Source of the DNA: Ophiura sarsii
Lineage: Eukaryota > Echinodermata > Ophiuroidea > Amphilepidida > Ophiuridae
DNA: 64,000 nucleotides
Direction of reading: 5' to 3'
NCBI GenBank assembly: GCA_035610835.1
Contig: CM069447.1
Location: forward strand, 42,480,648-42,544,647
Shown here: piece after piece, positions 33,601-43,265 of the stretch
Position numbering within the stretch: the first letter of the stretch is position 1
Layout of the letters: each line of letters starts with the position of its first letter
The notes under the pieces: generated by a model
What the model was told of the DNA's origin: nothing
The model's input: the letters and a program-made list of their open reading frames with translations, nothing else
Databases searched by the model: none
Program-made: the position numbers and the translations under genes

Positions 33601-36379
33601 GTAATTATTTGAAATTTACTTTAAAACTTAGTTCAGGGATGGATGTTCACATTAATTAGGATTTAGATTGACGTTTTTCACATGTGTCCAAATGCCATTG
33701 CACGCTTTCTGTACGCTTAAAAAATAAACACAGCCGCATGCATTTTGATGCATTTTTCTACGAGTTAATTCTAATATATCCCTTATAACTCTCTCTGACT
33801 GGGAAGATCAACCACTGATGGGGAAAATATGCCAAAGACAAGGATTTTGTTAAGTGACCCTGGGTCCCGGGGGGGGGGGGGGGGGGGGGGGGGGGGAGTG
33901 GTCATTGACAAGTGGATATCATGCGTGACCAAAGAAACGCGTAAAAAGGGTTGTTTTTCAGGATTACGCGCGTATCGTGAATAGGGTATCAAATCAAGCA
34001 AAAAATGAGAAAAAGGGTATACTTTTTACACAACCAATAATACGCGTTTATAGGGTCTATACTCCTGGGATCTGCTGGGCAGAAAGAAGGATGATGATTT
34101 TCTAGCCGAAAATATCCTAAGTATCTTTTCCAATAAAAGAACCTCGAAATGTATATTAACTTGCCTATAGCATTAATACTTGATAACATTTTTGGTCTTT
34201 AAAATAAATCCTCACCTGTTTAGGGGGCAAGATATTATCAATACTTGTTACGGGTAGGATTTACACTTGCCAAACCTGTTTAGGGGTACATTTTCACACG
34301 ATGCGAAAAACTTGTTTAGGGTGCTTTTTGAAACTCCATGGTCACGCATGATATCCCCTTGTCAATGACCACTGACCCCCGGGGCCCTGGGTATTGAAAA
34401 GCATGGTTAGGCCAAAAAAGTTTGTTTCCTGTAGTGTGCACCCATTTCATTTTTGTGAGCAAATCTACCGCATTTACATATTTTTAAAAGGAAAATCAAG
34501 TACAATCTTTTTTATACTGTACAAAAATTCATGTAAAAAATCAAAATATAAAAAAAAATGTGCAATTTCGTTCAAATTAAGACAAATATGTGACCTAAAA
34601 AATGCATTCTGCATTTGATTTTCCATGCCTTCTACAGGAAACAATTTTTGTTGGCCTTACGGTACCCCAATTGGTGCATTATTGTAATTAATTCCTGATA
34701 CCTTTCCTACTTTCCAGATAATCACTGCCATCCAAACGATGGAGAACAACAGTTGCTTGGACAGAGGAAAAGGTGAAAAAACCAAGACAATCATTGCCAT
34801 GAAAGAGGTTAGTACATATGGATACTGTGTGTCATATTTTGCATGGCAAGTTGTATTCTCCAGTCCACTTTTGTAAATCATAAGCCTAATAAAATAATTG
34901 CCTAACTCATTTTTTTTACAAATTAAGATTTTGAGATTTTTACATAAATTAGTTCTTAAGTCAACTCCAAAGTGTCCAAATGTGCTACCATGCCAACATA
35001 GGGGGGCCTAATTATTGCATTTAGTCGGTGGCAAAACTAGACTCAAAAAGTAGTATATGAGTTGGGCAATTATTAGTTAAGGCATGTTTAATACAGTTCA
35101 CATTCGCCATACTGAGGAGTAAAATTGTATAATAATTCAGTTTTACCTTAAAAGGAGGGAGCTAGATTGGTTGGTAATGAAAACTTGAAACATCAATAAT
35201 GATTCCTTTAAAAACCAGTTTTGATTTTTTTTTAAAGTCCTGATTCATCTTCCTCCATATAAGCTTAATTTTTGCTTTGGAAGGAAAAAGTATCAAGTTA
35301 GTTAAACCAGTTTTGATCCGGGTTTATCCCCGTTTACGGGGGTGGCCGGATTTACCTCGCACAAGCAGCAATCACTTTGACTGCCACCATGAGGATTTAT
35401 TGGAGCGCAATTTTTCTACGGGGAGCATGCCCTTGCTTAGCCCCCAACCTCCGTTTTCTGACATGAGTGGTCCTGAGGCCAAAGCCTCTCCAATAATTGA
35501 TGATGGAAGATTTTGTGGTGAAAATCTAGCTCGGGAGAGCAGGGTCGCCAACCCCTGAGATCCCATACGGAGGAGCCCCCGTACTGTCTGCAATATTATC
35601 AGGATGTAAGTTTTCCTGCAATTTCAGGAATTCCTGCTTTCATGAAGTTCAAATTCCAGCAGTTTTTGTGTCGCCTGCTATGTAGGGAGACACAAAGCAG
35701 CCACTTCGTCCTCCGTAGGCCGGAGTCCGTAGGACGTGGGTATAAAACTGATCAATTAGTCATAACGTTGTTTCCAGGTCAGCTATTGTAACCAAACTTG
35801 GACATATCACAGATAATCACAAGACACCCCTACCCATGCCATTTATCTTCCCCGGGGTGCCCCTCTGGATGTCTTTCAGAGGTGGGGTAAAAAGTTAACA
35901 AAAGTTAATAATAGGTCAGCAAATGCAAGCAAACTTACAGCTCACATTCTTGTATTGTTTTTACAGGCTTCATTATTATTATTACATTGTAAAATGTGAA
36001 CTTTTCCCCCAAACAGGATGTACATGACGTTCATAATGCTCTCAAAAGCGAGAAAAATGCACCACCACACCTGGTAGTAATCAACAAAGAATCATTCTAC
36101 ATTGTTGGGGATATGGTAATCATTACATGTGACAACAGCAGTGCAGCAGCCTTATTGCAACTCATCGCCGTATACTACGTATTCCAGTTCCAGTATCCTC
36201 GCATATACTCGCAAGTTTTGGGTTTACTGCAGACGGTACTCACACCTGAATCATATACAGGGAAGCGGTCAACTAAATATAAGAAGTATCTGCCAAAACT
36301 CATTGCATCCATGGAGAATGTAAGGGCAGAAAAGTGTGCAACAGAGGAGGAAGCTGCAGCGGCCAGCGGTGAACAGTGA
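30320..36379 (+). CDS. Gene B1: SAMD3-like gene with CIDE-N-like exon
   Basis: Exons: 30320-30621 (or to a donor near 30464), 31887-32113, 32479-32838, 33499-33600, 34718-34807, 36017-36379. The last five join in phase 0 with no stop, giving about 379 residues, so this copy may be functional. It matches gene A in order: LPKFSMNVQAQL, a basic block (RIRHVRWRKRKMEK), short exons, and the C-terminal AVYYVFQFQYP module. Where A has a SAM domain, the preceding exon here is CIDE-N-like. The link between the CIDE-N exon and 31887 needs a one-base phase, available only at a weak GTGTGG donor. Gene B2 lies upstream on the same strand. Role unknown; N-terminal interaction domain plus conserved element-associated body. 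Confidence 0.65.
31266..31638. mobile_element. MITE family X, copy 2
   Basis: Direct repeat of 29256-29607 with the same inverted ends, plus C-run and A-run expansions (31322-31346). It lies within gene B1, between the CIDE-N-like exon and 31887. Confidence 0.8.
31887..32113 (+). CDS. Gene B1 exon 2
   Basis: Follows TTTTTTCAG, ends at GTATAA. Encodes RRVNEKSPLPKFSMNVQAQL and SSKEYRCIGKSMVSRYP; fuses what are exons 3 and 4 in gene A, so an intron was gained or lost between the copies. Confidence 0.75.
32479..32838 (+). CDS. Gene B1 exon 3 (basic and acidic region)
   Basis: 120 codons in phase 0 between ATTCAG and GTAATT. Encodes SLFTAALSTRIRHVRWRKRK, an acidic stretch (DEDTDEMLGEEEYE) and a helical segment, KNHIKLLLKKCFFNNQSYI. 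The reading frame upstream to 32302 is intron. Confidence 0.75.
33499..33600 (+). CDS. Gene B1 exon 4
   Basis: 34 codons, phase 0, between TGTTACAG and GTAATT. Encodes IVPDFKRLVGRDVFTSIKTN. Confidence 0.7.
33858..34388. mobile_element. Foldback element with poly-G end
   Basis: Ends CCCTGGGTCCCGGGG and CCCCCGGGGCCCTGGG with inner inverted GTGGTCATTGACAAG / CTTGTCAATGACCAC and CATGCGTGACC. A G tract of about 30 lies at 33868-33896. Lies in a gene B1 intron. Confidence 0.75.
34718..34807 (+). CDS. Gene B1 exon 5
   Basis: 30 codons, phase 0, between TTTCCAG and GTTAGT. Encodes IITAIQTMENNSCLDRGKGE. Overlooked as a short frame but conserved in position with gene A exon 8. Confidence 0.65.
34808..36016 (+). 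other. Intron with GC-rich insertion
   Basis: 35300-35760 is distinctly GC-richer than its surroundings (for example CCCGTTTACGGGGGTGGCC and CCGTAGGCCGGAGTCCGTAGG). It may be a separate repeat. No product recognised. Confidence 0.4.
36017..36379 (+). CDS. Gene B1 last exon (shared C-terminal module)
   Basis: Follows CCCCAAACAG, phase 0; 120 residues to TGA at 36377-36379. Contains LVVINKESFYIVGDMVIITC and LLQLIAVYYVFQFQYPRIYS, the module also ending gene A. C-terminal tail is Ala/Glu-rich. Confidence 0.75.
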   Translation, partial: DVHDVHNALKSEKNAPPHLVVINKESFYIVGDMVIITCDNSSAAALLQLIAVYYVFQFQYPRIYSQVLGLLQTVLTPESYTGKRSTKYKKYLPKLIASMENVRAEKCATEEEAAAASGEQ

Positions 36380-36654
36380 TTGGCTGCAAGGTTTATGACC
36401 ACCTTTATCATCAGACTTGTTAATGTTTGTATTTGTACCTAGAGTACTGCTAGGACCAAAGTGCTTTTGAGAAGTTAATTTTTGTGTAATTACTCCTTTC
36501 CGGCCAAGATGCCAGATTCGCCACCATGCTGCACCCTGGGGTATTGCACAATCATTGAAGCTTATATGCTAACGGAACCACTGCCCAAGGCAGTGATTCC
36601 CTTGTGGAAAGGCGTGGTTGTCCGGTGACTATGACCCAGAACGTCATGCGTTCG

Positions 36655-36870
36655 AGTAAGTGCACGCACGCGATCTTCTCCCCCGAGTTTCAGCTCTGTC
36701 CGATTTTGACTGTGCATGCATAGGCTAGATAGGATTAACGTTTAATCCTATCTAGCCTATGCACGCACTGAACTTAAAATCGGAAAAAGTCCGAATACGT
36801 CATCATATTTAGGCAAGTGAACACCGTACAAAGCTGAAACTCGGGGGAGAAGATTGCGTGCGTGCGCGAA
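36655..36870. repeat. Foldback with long central hairpin
   Basis: Arms GCACGCACGCGATCTTCTCC and its near complement, with a perfect inner stem ATAGGCTAGATAGGATTAA around 36742. No coding capacity. Confidence 0.75.
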
Positions 36871-37405
36871 CTCAAACACAATTTACAAAGTTTTGTAAAG
36901 ATCTCCCTTACAGCTTTAAATAGGTGTAAAAAACTAAAACAGTTAAAATTTCACCATGTGAGGGTTTTCACAGATTGCATCAGAATTATAAAAACATGTT
37001 CCAAATTCATTGATCAGAGATTTATAACTTATCATGAAGTATAGGGCTATAATTTTTTGAACATCTTGGTGTTGATAAGTATTTTATATAGCAAGTACAA
37101 GAGTATTCATCTGCTTTATGTGCTCAGATTTGAACTTTGTGCCCTTTTATATTTAAAAAAAATCATTCAGCATCAAACCACAGTGGCATCAAACTATCAA
37201 ACTGGTAAGGTGACAACTTGCACTCCTTTCGAATGGTTTTAGCCATTTTTTAGATAGTTAGAAAAGATGGCAAGGGTGTTTATTAGAGGGGGAGGTAGGA
37301 TTAGAGAGAATACCACAGGTGATATAGCTTTGGTTAAGTAAAAGTTTTGTCAAGTTTTTTGAAGTATACTTAGATGCATGGTATGATATGAACAATATTT
37401 ATGAA
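36871..37405. other. Spacer, no gene seen
   Basis: AT-rich DNA between the foldback and the hAT element. Nothing further recognised. Confidence 0.4.
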
Positions 37406-37740
37406 CAGGGGCGTAGCGAGGGTTTGAAGCGCCCGGGGCAAACTTTGAAATTTTTCCAAATTGGTTGACCCCGGCAAAATGCAAAATTACTCCGCAAAAA
37501 AAGGTTATCCGTTTTTTGCACACTTACGTATATGAATTACAAGCTTTATTTGTGCTTTAATTCGTAAATATAACTAGGAAATGGGTTCCGAATTTCAACT
37601 ATTTAAACAAATTAGGGTCTAAAGCAATTTTGCAATAAGGTTTATTACTAATGGTTGGTCCACATTTTTGTTCCCGCAGGTACAATTTGGCACCCCCCTA
37701 CAAGTGGTGCCCCCCTTGCCTCCCCGTCGCTACGCCACTG
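37406..37740. mobile_element. hAT-type MITE with perfect 8-bp target duplication
   Basis: Ends CAGGGGCGTAGCGAGGG and CCCGTCGCTACGCCACTG are inverted. Both sides carry TTTATGAA (37398-37405 and 37741-37748), a perfect 8-bp duplication. 335 bp, non-autonomous. Confidence 0.9.
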
Positions 37741-38315
37741 TTTATGAACATTCTGAAATAATTATTTGAATTTAAAGGGACATACAGTGATTCTCTGAAG
37801 GGACTACGTGAAAAAATATCAAAAATCAGGTTTTTGCATTTTTAAATGTATGTTAGGTGTGTTAATATACCATGTCCTAGGAATGTTAGGACTAACAGTC
37901 AAATACAATTTGAAACAAAGTTCACTTGTAACAAAACAAAAACTTAACATTGCAAATGGAATGGGGGGTTCAAATTTTGTAGATTTTGCAATTTTGGTTC
38001 TCTCATTATAATTTTCCCTTGCACGAAAGGTACTTGGCGGAGTTTTATGTAATACTGAGCTACAAATCAGCTACAAAAGCGATTTAGTCACCCTTCAGAA
38101 TCACTAAATGTCCCTTTAATGCAAGTGAATTTAGTAGATGCTAGTGAAATTATTGAAAATTTCTGCTTTGTTAAATTGTTAGTGCATAAGGGTTTGAGCA
38201 AGTTTATGGGTTTCTCTATCTGCAGTTGTTGCCCATAGAGAGCAATATAGTGTATCTCTGGAGTCCAGGTTGTTTGGAGTATATGCCCAGCAACCAAACA
38301 CTTCATGTACATGTC

Positions 38316-39018
38316 AGAAGTACACCCTTCATCCTTAACATTGAATGAATGTAATTCTGTTTTGGTATCTGATAAATTCATCATGTGTACACTATATTGA
38401 GCATTGAGCAATTGTTATCTAACATGGTGTTACACTGCAGGTCAGTGTTAAAGAAACTGATTCTCCTTGACTGTATTGCTTCTTTTTGCACAATTTGAAA
38501 TAGTTTGATATCTGTTGAATGTAATTTTCAATTAATGGAATGTATTAACAATGTTCAGTGGCAGATCCAGAATTAAGAGTTAATATCATCAATTGATAAC
38601 CAGAAGTACAGAATAAACATTTAAAATAATTTAAACACATGAATCGTACACAATTGAGTGTTTAGAAGTACACCCTTCATCCTTAACATTGAATGAATGT
38701 AATTCTGTTTTGGTATCTGATAAATTCATCATGTGTACATTATATTGAGCTCATGAGCATTGAGCAATTGTTATTTAACATGGTGTTACACTGCAGGTCA
38801 GTGTTAAAGAAACTGATTCTCCTTGATTGTATTGCTGCTTTTTGCACAATTTGAAATAGTTATATCTGTTGAATGTAATTTTCAATTAATGGAATGTATT
38901 AATAATGTTCAGTGGCAGATCCAGAATTAAGAGTTAATATCATCAATTGATAAACAGAAGTACAGAATAAACATTTAAAATAATTTAAACACATGAATCG
39001 TACACAATTGAGTGTTTA
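38316..39018. repeat. Tandem duplication, 348-bp period
   Basis: AGAAGTACACCCTTCATCC starts both units (38316 and 38664). The units are nearly identical, differing by a few substitutions and small indels. Confidence 0.85.
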
Positions 39019-39500
39019 GCAGTATGTTATTACAAATGTTTACATGTTTATTGTGATAAACATTTGCTATGAGATAAACATTTTGCATCTAAACACTTAG
39101 GTAAATGTGAAGTGTATATAATTATAAGTGTTTAAATTATTATAAGTGTTTATGTTTACATGTGTTTATCTTCAAATGTATTGTAAACATTGTGTTTAAA
39201 AACTATTGAACTAAATGCCAATATGTGTATAAAAAGTGTCGCAAGCTTGTAAACACCTTGAAGCGATTAATTAATAAATGCATTTGCACAGTGTTTACCT
39301 TTTAAACATGCTGTATAGAAAGTAAATGCATTACAGTGTTTAAAAAGTATTTATTAAAGTGTGTAGTAACTAAGCACAGTGTTTACCTTTTAAACATGCT
39401 GTATAGAAAGTAAATGCATTACAGTGTTTATAAAGTGTTACAAGAAAACACACTGAAGTGTTTATTAAAGTGTTTAAAACCTAAACGTTTTCATTTACAG
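39019..39500. repeat. GTGTTTA/TAAACAC-rich block
   Basis: Dense GTGTTTA and TAAACAC words, with an 87-bp direct repeat of CAGTGTTTACCTTTTAAACA (about 39290 and 39377). Simple AT-rich repeat. Confidence 0.7.
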
Positions 39501-39525
39501 TGCATTCTGTGTAGTAGTAGATCAG

Positions 39526-39896
39526 ACCCGGGGGGGTACTCACCCAAGACGGTATACGGGGGTGTGCCGCTCTAATGGGTAGCTTTTTGGGCACAAAATC
39601 CCTAAACATGGGGTATGATTTTGTCCTGGAAATCCCTAATAATGGGGTCACTTTTTACAAATGGGTCTATTTTCGCGAAATTTGTGTCTATTTTCGCGAA
39701 AATTTGCAAAAATTAGGTCTATTTTCCCGATAATTTGCGAACATTTGGTCTAAAATGAAGCAAAACCCCTAAAAATGGGTACCGATTTTTCCAAAATCAC
39801 CCTTAAAAATGGGTATGGGTTTTGAATCTCCAGCGGCACACTCCCGACCAAACCAAATCCGAGTACCCCCCACCCCCCCCCCCCCCCCCCCCCGGG
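39526..39896. mobile_element. Poly-G/C-ended MITE with 7-bp target duplication
   Basis: Begins ACCCGGGGGGGTACTC, ends GTACCCCCC then a C run and GGG. AGATCAG flanks both sides (39519-39525, 39897-39903). The paralog at 50869 has one uninterrupted AGATCAGAAGG, giving an empty site. Confidence 0.9.
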
Positions 39897-40110
39897 AGAT
39901 CAGAAGGCAATACCATGTAATTCAAGCATAAAAGGTGCTGTGGATACATTTTTCAAATGTCACTACGGGTTTGGGCTAGAGTATGCCAAACCACTACACA
40001 GTTTCTGGACATTTATCCTAACTACCGTGTATGAGATGGATCAGGGGTAATAATACTAACGAGTCTCCAATTCTCCTGCATTACAAGATATACAAACACG
40101 ACATCTGGAA
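39897..40110 (+). pseudogene. Fragment of SAMD3-like C-terminal module
   Basis: About 160 bp nearly identical to 50870-51040, encoding a decayed CHYGFGLEYAKPLHSFW-type module, then jumps to TTACAAGATATACAAACAC, which lies about 370 bp further on in the other copy (51411). So this is an internally deleted relative of locus C. Confidence 0.7.
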
Positions 40111-40369
40111 ACTCTGGAAAATTATTAAGTTAACTAAAGCTTGTACACGGCTGTTTGATCACGCATAAATGTGTCCGTTTTATTCTGAGAACACCGTAAC
40201 TTGCTGGCCCGGTTCTGGTTTTAACTTATTTAAGTACCTGAATATACTGGCCATCTTTTGTAGAAATTTCAGAACATTTGTAGGTGCCATTTCTGAGAAA
40301 TAGAGCTTTGAATGTTTGCAATTTTGAAGAATTTTGCTTTCCTGGTGAAGGTTGATGTTATCAACTAAA

Positions 40370-40832
40370 CTACTCACAAAAAGTATCGAAACACTTAAGA
40401 AATGATTCGATATATAACGGCTCGAAAGGGTATGCATTAATCGAAGCAAATAACCAAGTGCATAATTTTGTTCTGCGTATTTTGACACCTCGATCGATGA
40501 GATACGATGTTGCGGAGCAGAGTTATTGTCATATCAATGGTGGTGGGTCCAGTTTCAAAAGTGACAATCATCCTATAGAAAGAGGTTTGCATTACTGTTT
40601 AGAATGATCAGATTTGTGCTTTTCAATAGGGATGAGTGTCACTTTTGAAACTGGACCCACGATCATTAAAATGACAATAACTCCGCTCCGCAACATCGTA
40701 TCTCAACGATCGAGGTGCCAAAATACGCAGAACAAAATTATGCACTTGGTTATTTGCTTCGATTAATGCATACCCTTTCGAGCCGTTATGTATTGGATCA
40801 TTTCTAAGTGTTTCGATACTTTTTGCGAGCAG
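40370..40832. mobile_element. Foldback element with about 200-bp arms
   Basis: Ends CTACTCACAAAAAGTATCG and CGATACTTTTTGCGAGCAG, and arms such as GGTATGCATTAATCGAAGC pair along nearly the whole length; only about 50 bp is single copy. Ends resemble Tc1/mariner relatives. Confidence 0.8.
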
Positions 40833-41030
40833 TTTATTACATTCTTATGATTGACCATGCTGAACTGATGTTAGGTAAATTATAGAAGAAAGTTCAGACA
40901 CGAGCAAGGAAAAGTTGAAATGATTTAGGCTTTATCGTGTACTGCATATGCTGGGCACTGAAAATTAAACCAATAATAACAAGCTCAACAACAATGAAAT
41001 AGGTTTATATAGTCTATGAAGTGTAATATT

Positions 41031-41349
41031 TACCTCATATCATCGATTCAGCCTAGCCGATCATAATGGTCTAATATTGTGGAAATTAGAGCGTTCAAAT
41101 CAGAAAGTCAATGAAGTGGAAAAAAGAAAGCGTTTGCATGGCTCCATACCCGGGTTTGGGACAATAATAGTTACCTCATATCATCGATTCAGCCTAGCCG
41201 ATCATAATGGTCTAATATTGTGGAAATTAGAGCGTTCAAATCAGAAAGTCAATGAAGTGGAAAAAAGAAAGCGTTTGCATGGCTCCATACCCGGGTTTGG
41301 GACAATAATAGTTACCTCATATCATCGATTCAGCCTAGCCGATCATAAT
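41031..41349 (+). repeat. Left split-repeat array, 141-bp period
   Basis: Units at 41031, 41172 and 41313 all carry TACCTCATATCATCGATTCA. In A/B terms: A tail, B, A, B, A1. B contains CTAAT...ATTAG arms around a short spacer, as expected of a tyrosine-recombinase site. Confidence 0.85.
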
Positions 41350-41708
41350 AAAAAAATTCCGAGATGCAATTGAGCAAATTTTAATTTACCACCCGCCTTA
41401 GGAATGGTTTGTCCCAGCCAGGCCTGTAGGGCCTTGGTTACGCGTTTCACGCATGCGTGGTTGGCGTTTTGCCACACCCACTCCTTCCCTTTCATATTTC
41501 GCGGGTTTTCTCGTGGCGTCCCCTTTGGTATCATTATGTTCATGCTAAAGCATGCGAGAGGTCGTGTCTGATGTTCAGCTTCAGAAATTTTTCTTTACTG
41601 GCGTTTGACTGAGTTTTTCTTCAACCCGGTTTTACAAGTTTCTTCAACCTGATTCAATTTCTACGGTTGTTTACCTGCGTTAGATTCTTCTAATTTATAA
41701 CGAAGATA

Positions 41709-43265
41709 ATGCCTAAACAAAGAAGAAGTAGTCGGGCGGTGTCGACTGTAAGCAGTTCTTCGAGGGGTCGAGAGACCCGGTCTCAAGCTCGTGCAATGGA
41801 GCAGCTGATACACTCTGTAGACAACCAGAGCAACGGTAATAACAGAAATGGCAGAGTGTTGCAAAATCCACGCCAACAGCCCATTTTGCAGAACCGGGCA
41901 CCAAGATCCATCGCCGGTGAGGCGGCAAATGCATCACGTGGCGTCAATGGCGGTAATGTTATTGTTAACAACGACCAAGGCCCAGCTCAACGCCAAGTAG
42001 CGGTATCTGTGCACCAACAACCAGGGTTGATACAACCAGTACCAGTACCACCAGTTTTAGCCCGTTCCTACGCGCAAGTAGTGACGGCAGGCCAACCTGC
42101 GAGTTGGAATTCAATTGCAGCTCCAGCAGCAGTGGTAGGGAGTTCTTCAAGTGTTTTTCCGAGTAGTGATTCTGCTTTTCCCCCTCTTGGTGGTTTGGGA
42201 AACGTATTTTCAAGTAACAGCAGTGTGGGCAGTTTGATGAACGCCAACGTGGTTTTTCCACCAGCGGTCACATCTAACATTTCTGTTTCAAGTGCCCAAG
42301 ATATGAATTCGTTCGTGTCACCGTCAGCCGTGGTTTCTACTCTGAGCAGCGGTGGAGTTTCTTCAAGTTTTGCCCCCGGAGCTGTAAACCCATTTTTTCC
42401 GGGACGGACTGTGGCGATACCCGGATGTGGAAACGTGACGTCAGCGGCAGAGTCACAGAATTATGTTCCTTTGGCAGCGGCGTCAGTTTCGGGACAGGCA
42501 GGAAATATGACGGGCGAGAATGCAGGTGGTGAGAACTTTTATGTTAATTCCCGCCCCATAATGTCTACTATGTCCCAGGCAACAAATGTTGCTCTCAATC
42601 CGTTAATTTCTGTTTGCAGTCCGTTAGGGGCTGAATTGCCTCTGAATATTGTATCTAAAATAATCAACGGCGAATACGTCGAATTCTGCAACCTCGTGGA
42701 TAAAGTTGATAGTAATAACATGAGTAATGATATGGGAAATGGGGGGATGTGTTTTACCGTGGATCAGGGCGGGCAAATGACGTGGGTGGACAATAGTAAA
42801 CCAAAACGGGCGATAGCGTCAATCCACAGTTGGACAGATGCATTTTTGATTTTCTCATCTGTGTATCTGGGCGCCCATCCTTCTCGGGCACAGGAAATTT
42901 TGAAATATGGTAACATTGTTCGCACTGCTGCACGTTTTCCAGGTTTTGGCTGGCGTACATATGATTCACAATTTAGGCTTCGCCAACAGCGCCAGCCAAA
43001 TAGGTCATGGGCTATAATTGATGGTGAGTTATGGACGATATACGTTCTCTCTTCTGGCATGTCTGGTGCACAACGGGGTGGGGGTTCTCAGTTTCGGAAC
43101 GGGGGGGCACAACGTAAGCCTCAATCAGGCTCATCAGGTGCAAGAAGTAACCTCTGTTTTAGCTTCAACAAACCAACAGGCTGCATTCGAAAGTCCTGCC
43201 GTTTTATGCACTCATGTTCAAAGTGTCAGGGCCTCGGGCATGGAGCTCACTCTTGCAAAAAATAG
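41709..43265 (+). CDS. Ngaro ORF1 (Gag-like) protein
   Basis: 518 residues from the ATG at 41709. N-terminus basic (MPKQRRSSRA), then a long low-complexity Ser/Val/Asn/Gly/Gln region. A conserved block, NPLISVCSPLGAEL ... INGEYVEF, recurs in the relic at 57933-58391. The C-terminus holds two Cys/His clusters (CFSFNKPTGCIRKSCRFMH and CSKCQGLGHGAHSC), typical nucleic-acid-binding knuckles of YR-retrotransposon ORF1. Role by family: particle or RNP formation on element RNA. Overlaps ORF2 by about 250 bases in another frame. Confidence 0.8.
   Translation: MPKQRRSSRAVSTVSSSSRGRETRSQARAMEQLIHSVDNQSNGNNRNGRVLQNPRQQPILQNRAPRSIAGEAANASRGVNGGNVIVNNDQGPAQRQVAVSVHQQPGLIQPVPVPPVLARSYAQVVTAGQPASWNSIAAPAAVVGSSSSVFPSSDSAFPPLGGLGNVFSSNSSVGSLMNANVVFPPAVTSNISVSSAQDMNSFVSPSAVVSTLSSGGVSSSFAPGAVNPFFPGRTVAIPGCGNVTSAAESQNYVPLAAASVSGQAGNMTGENAGGENFYVNSRPIMSTMSQATNVALNPLISVCSPLGAELPLNIVSKIINGEYVEFCNLVDKVDSNNMSNDMGNGGMCFTVDQGGQMTWVDNSKPKRAIASIHSWTDAFLIFSSVYLGAHPSRAQEILKYGNIVRTAARFPGFGWRTYDSQFRLRQQRQPNRSWAIIDGELWTIYVLSSGMSGAQRGGGSQFRNGGAQRKPQSGSSGARSNLCFSFNKPTGCIRKSCRFMHSCSKCQGLGHGAHSCKK

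Noticed and set aside
41077..41373. 98-codon frame with two identical halves
   Set aside because: It is translation of the Ngaro 141-bp terminal repeats.
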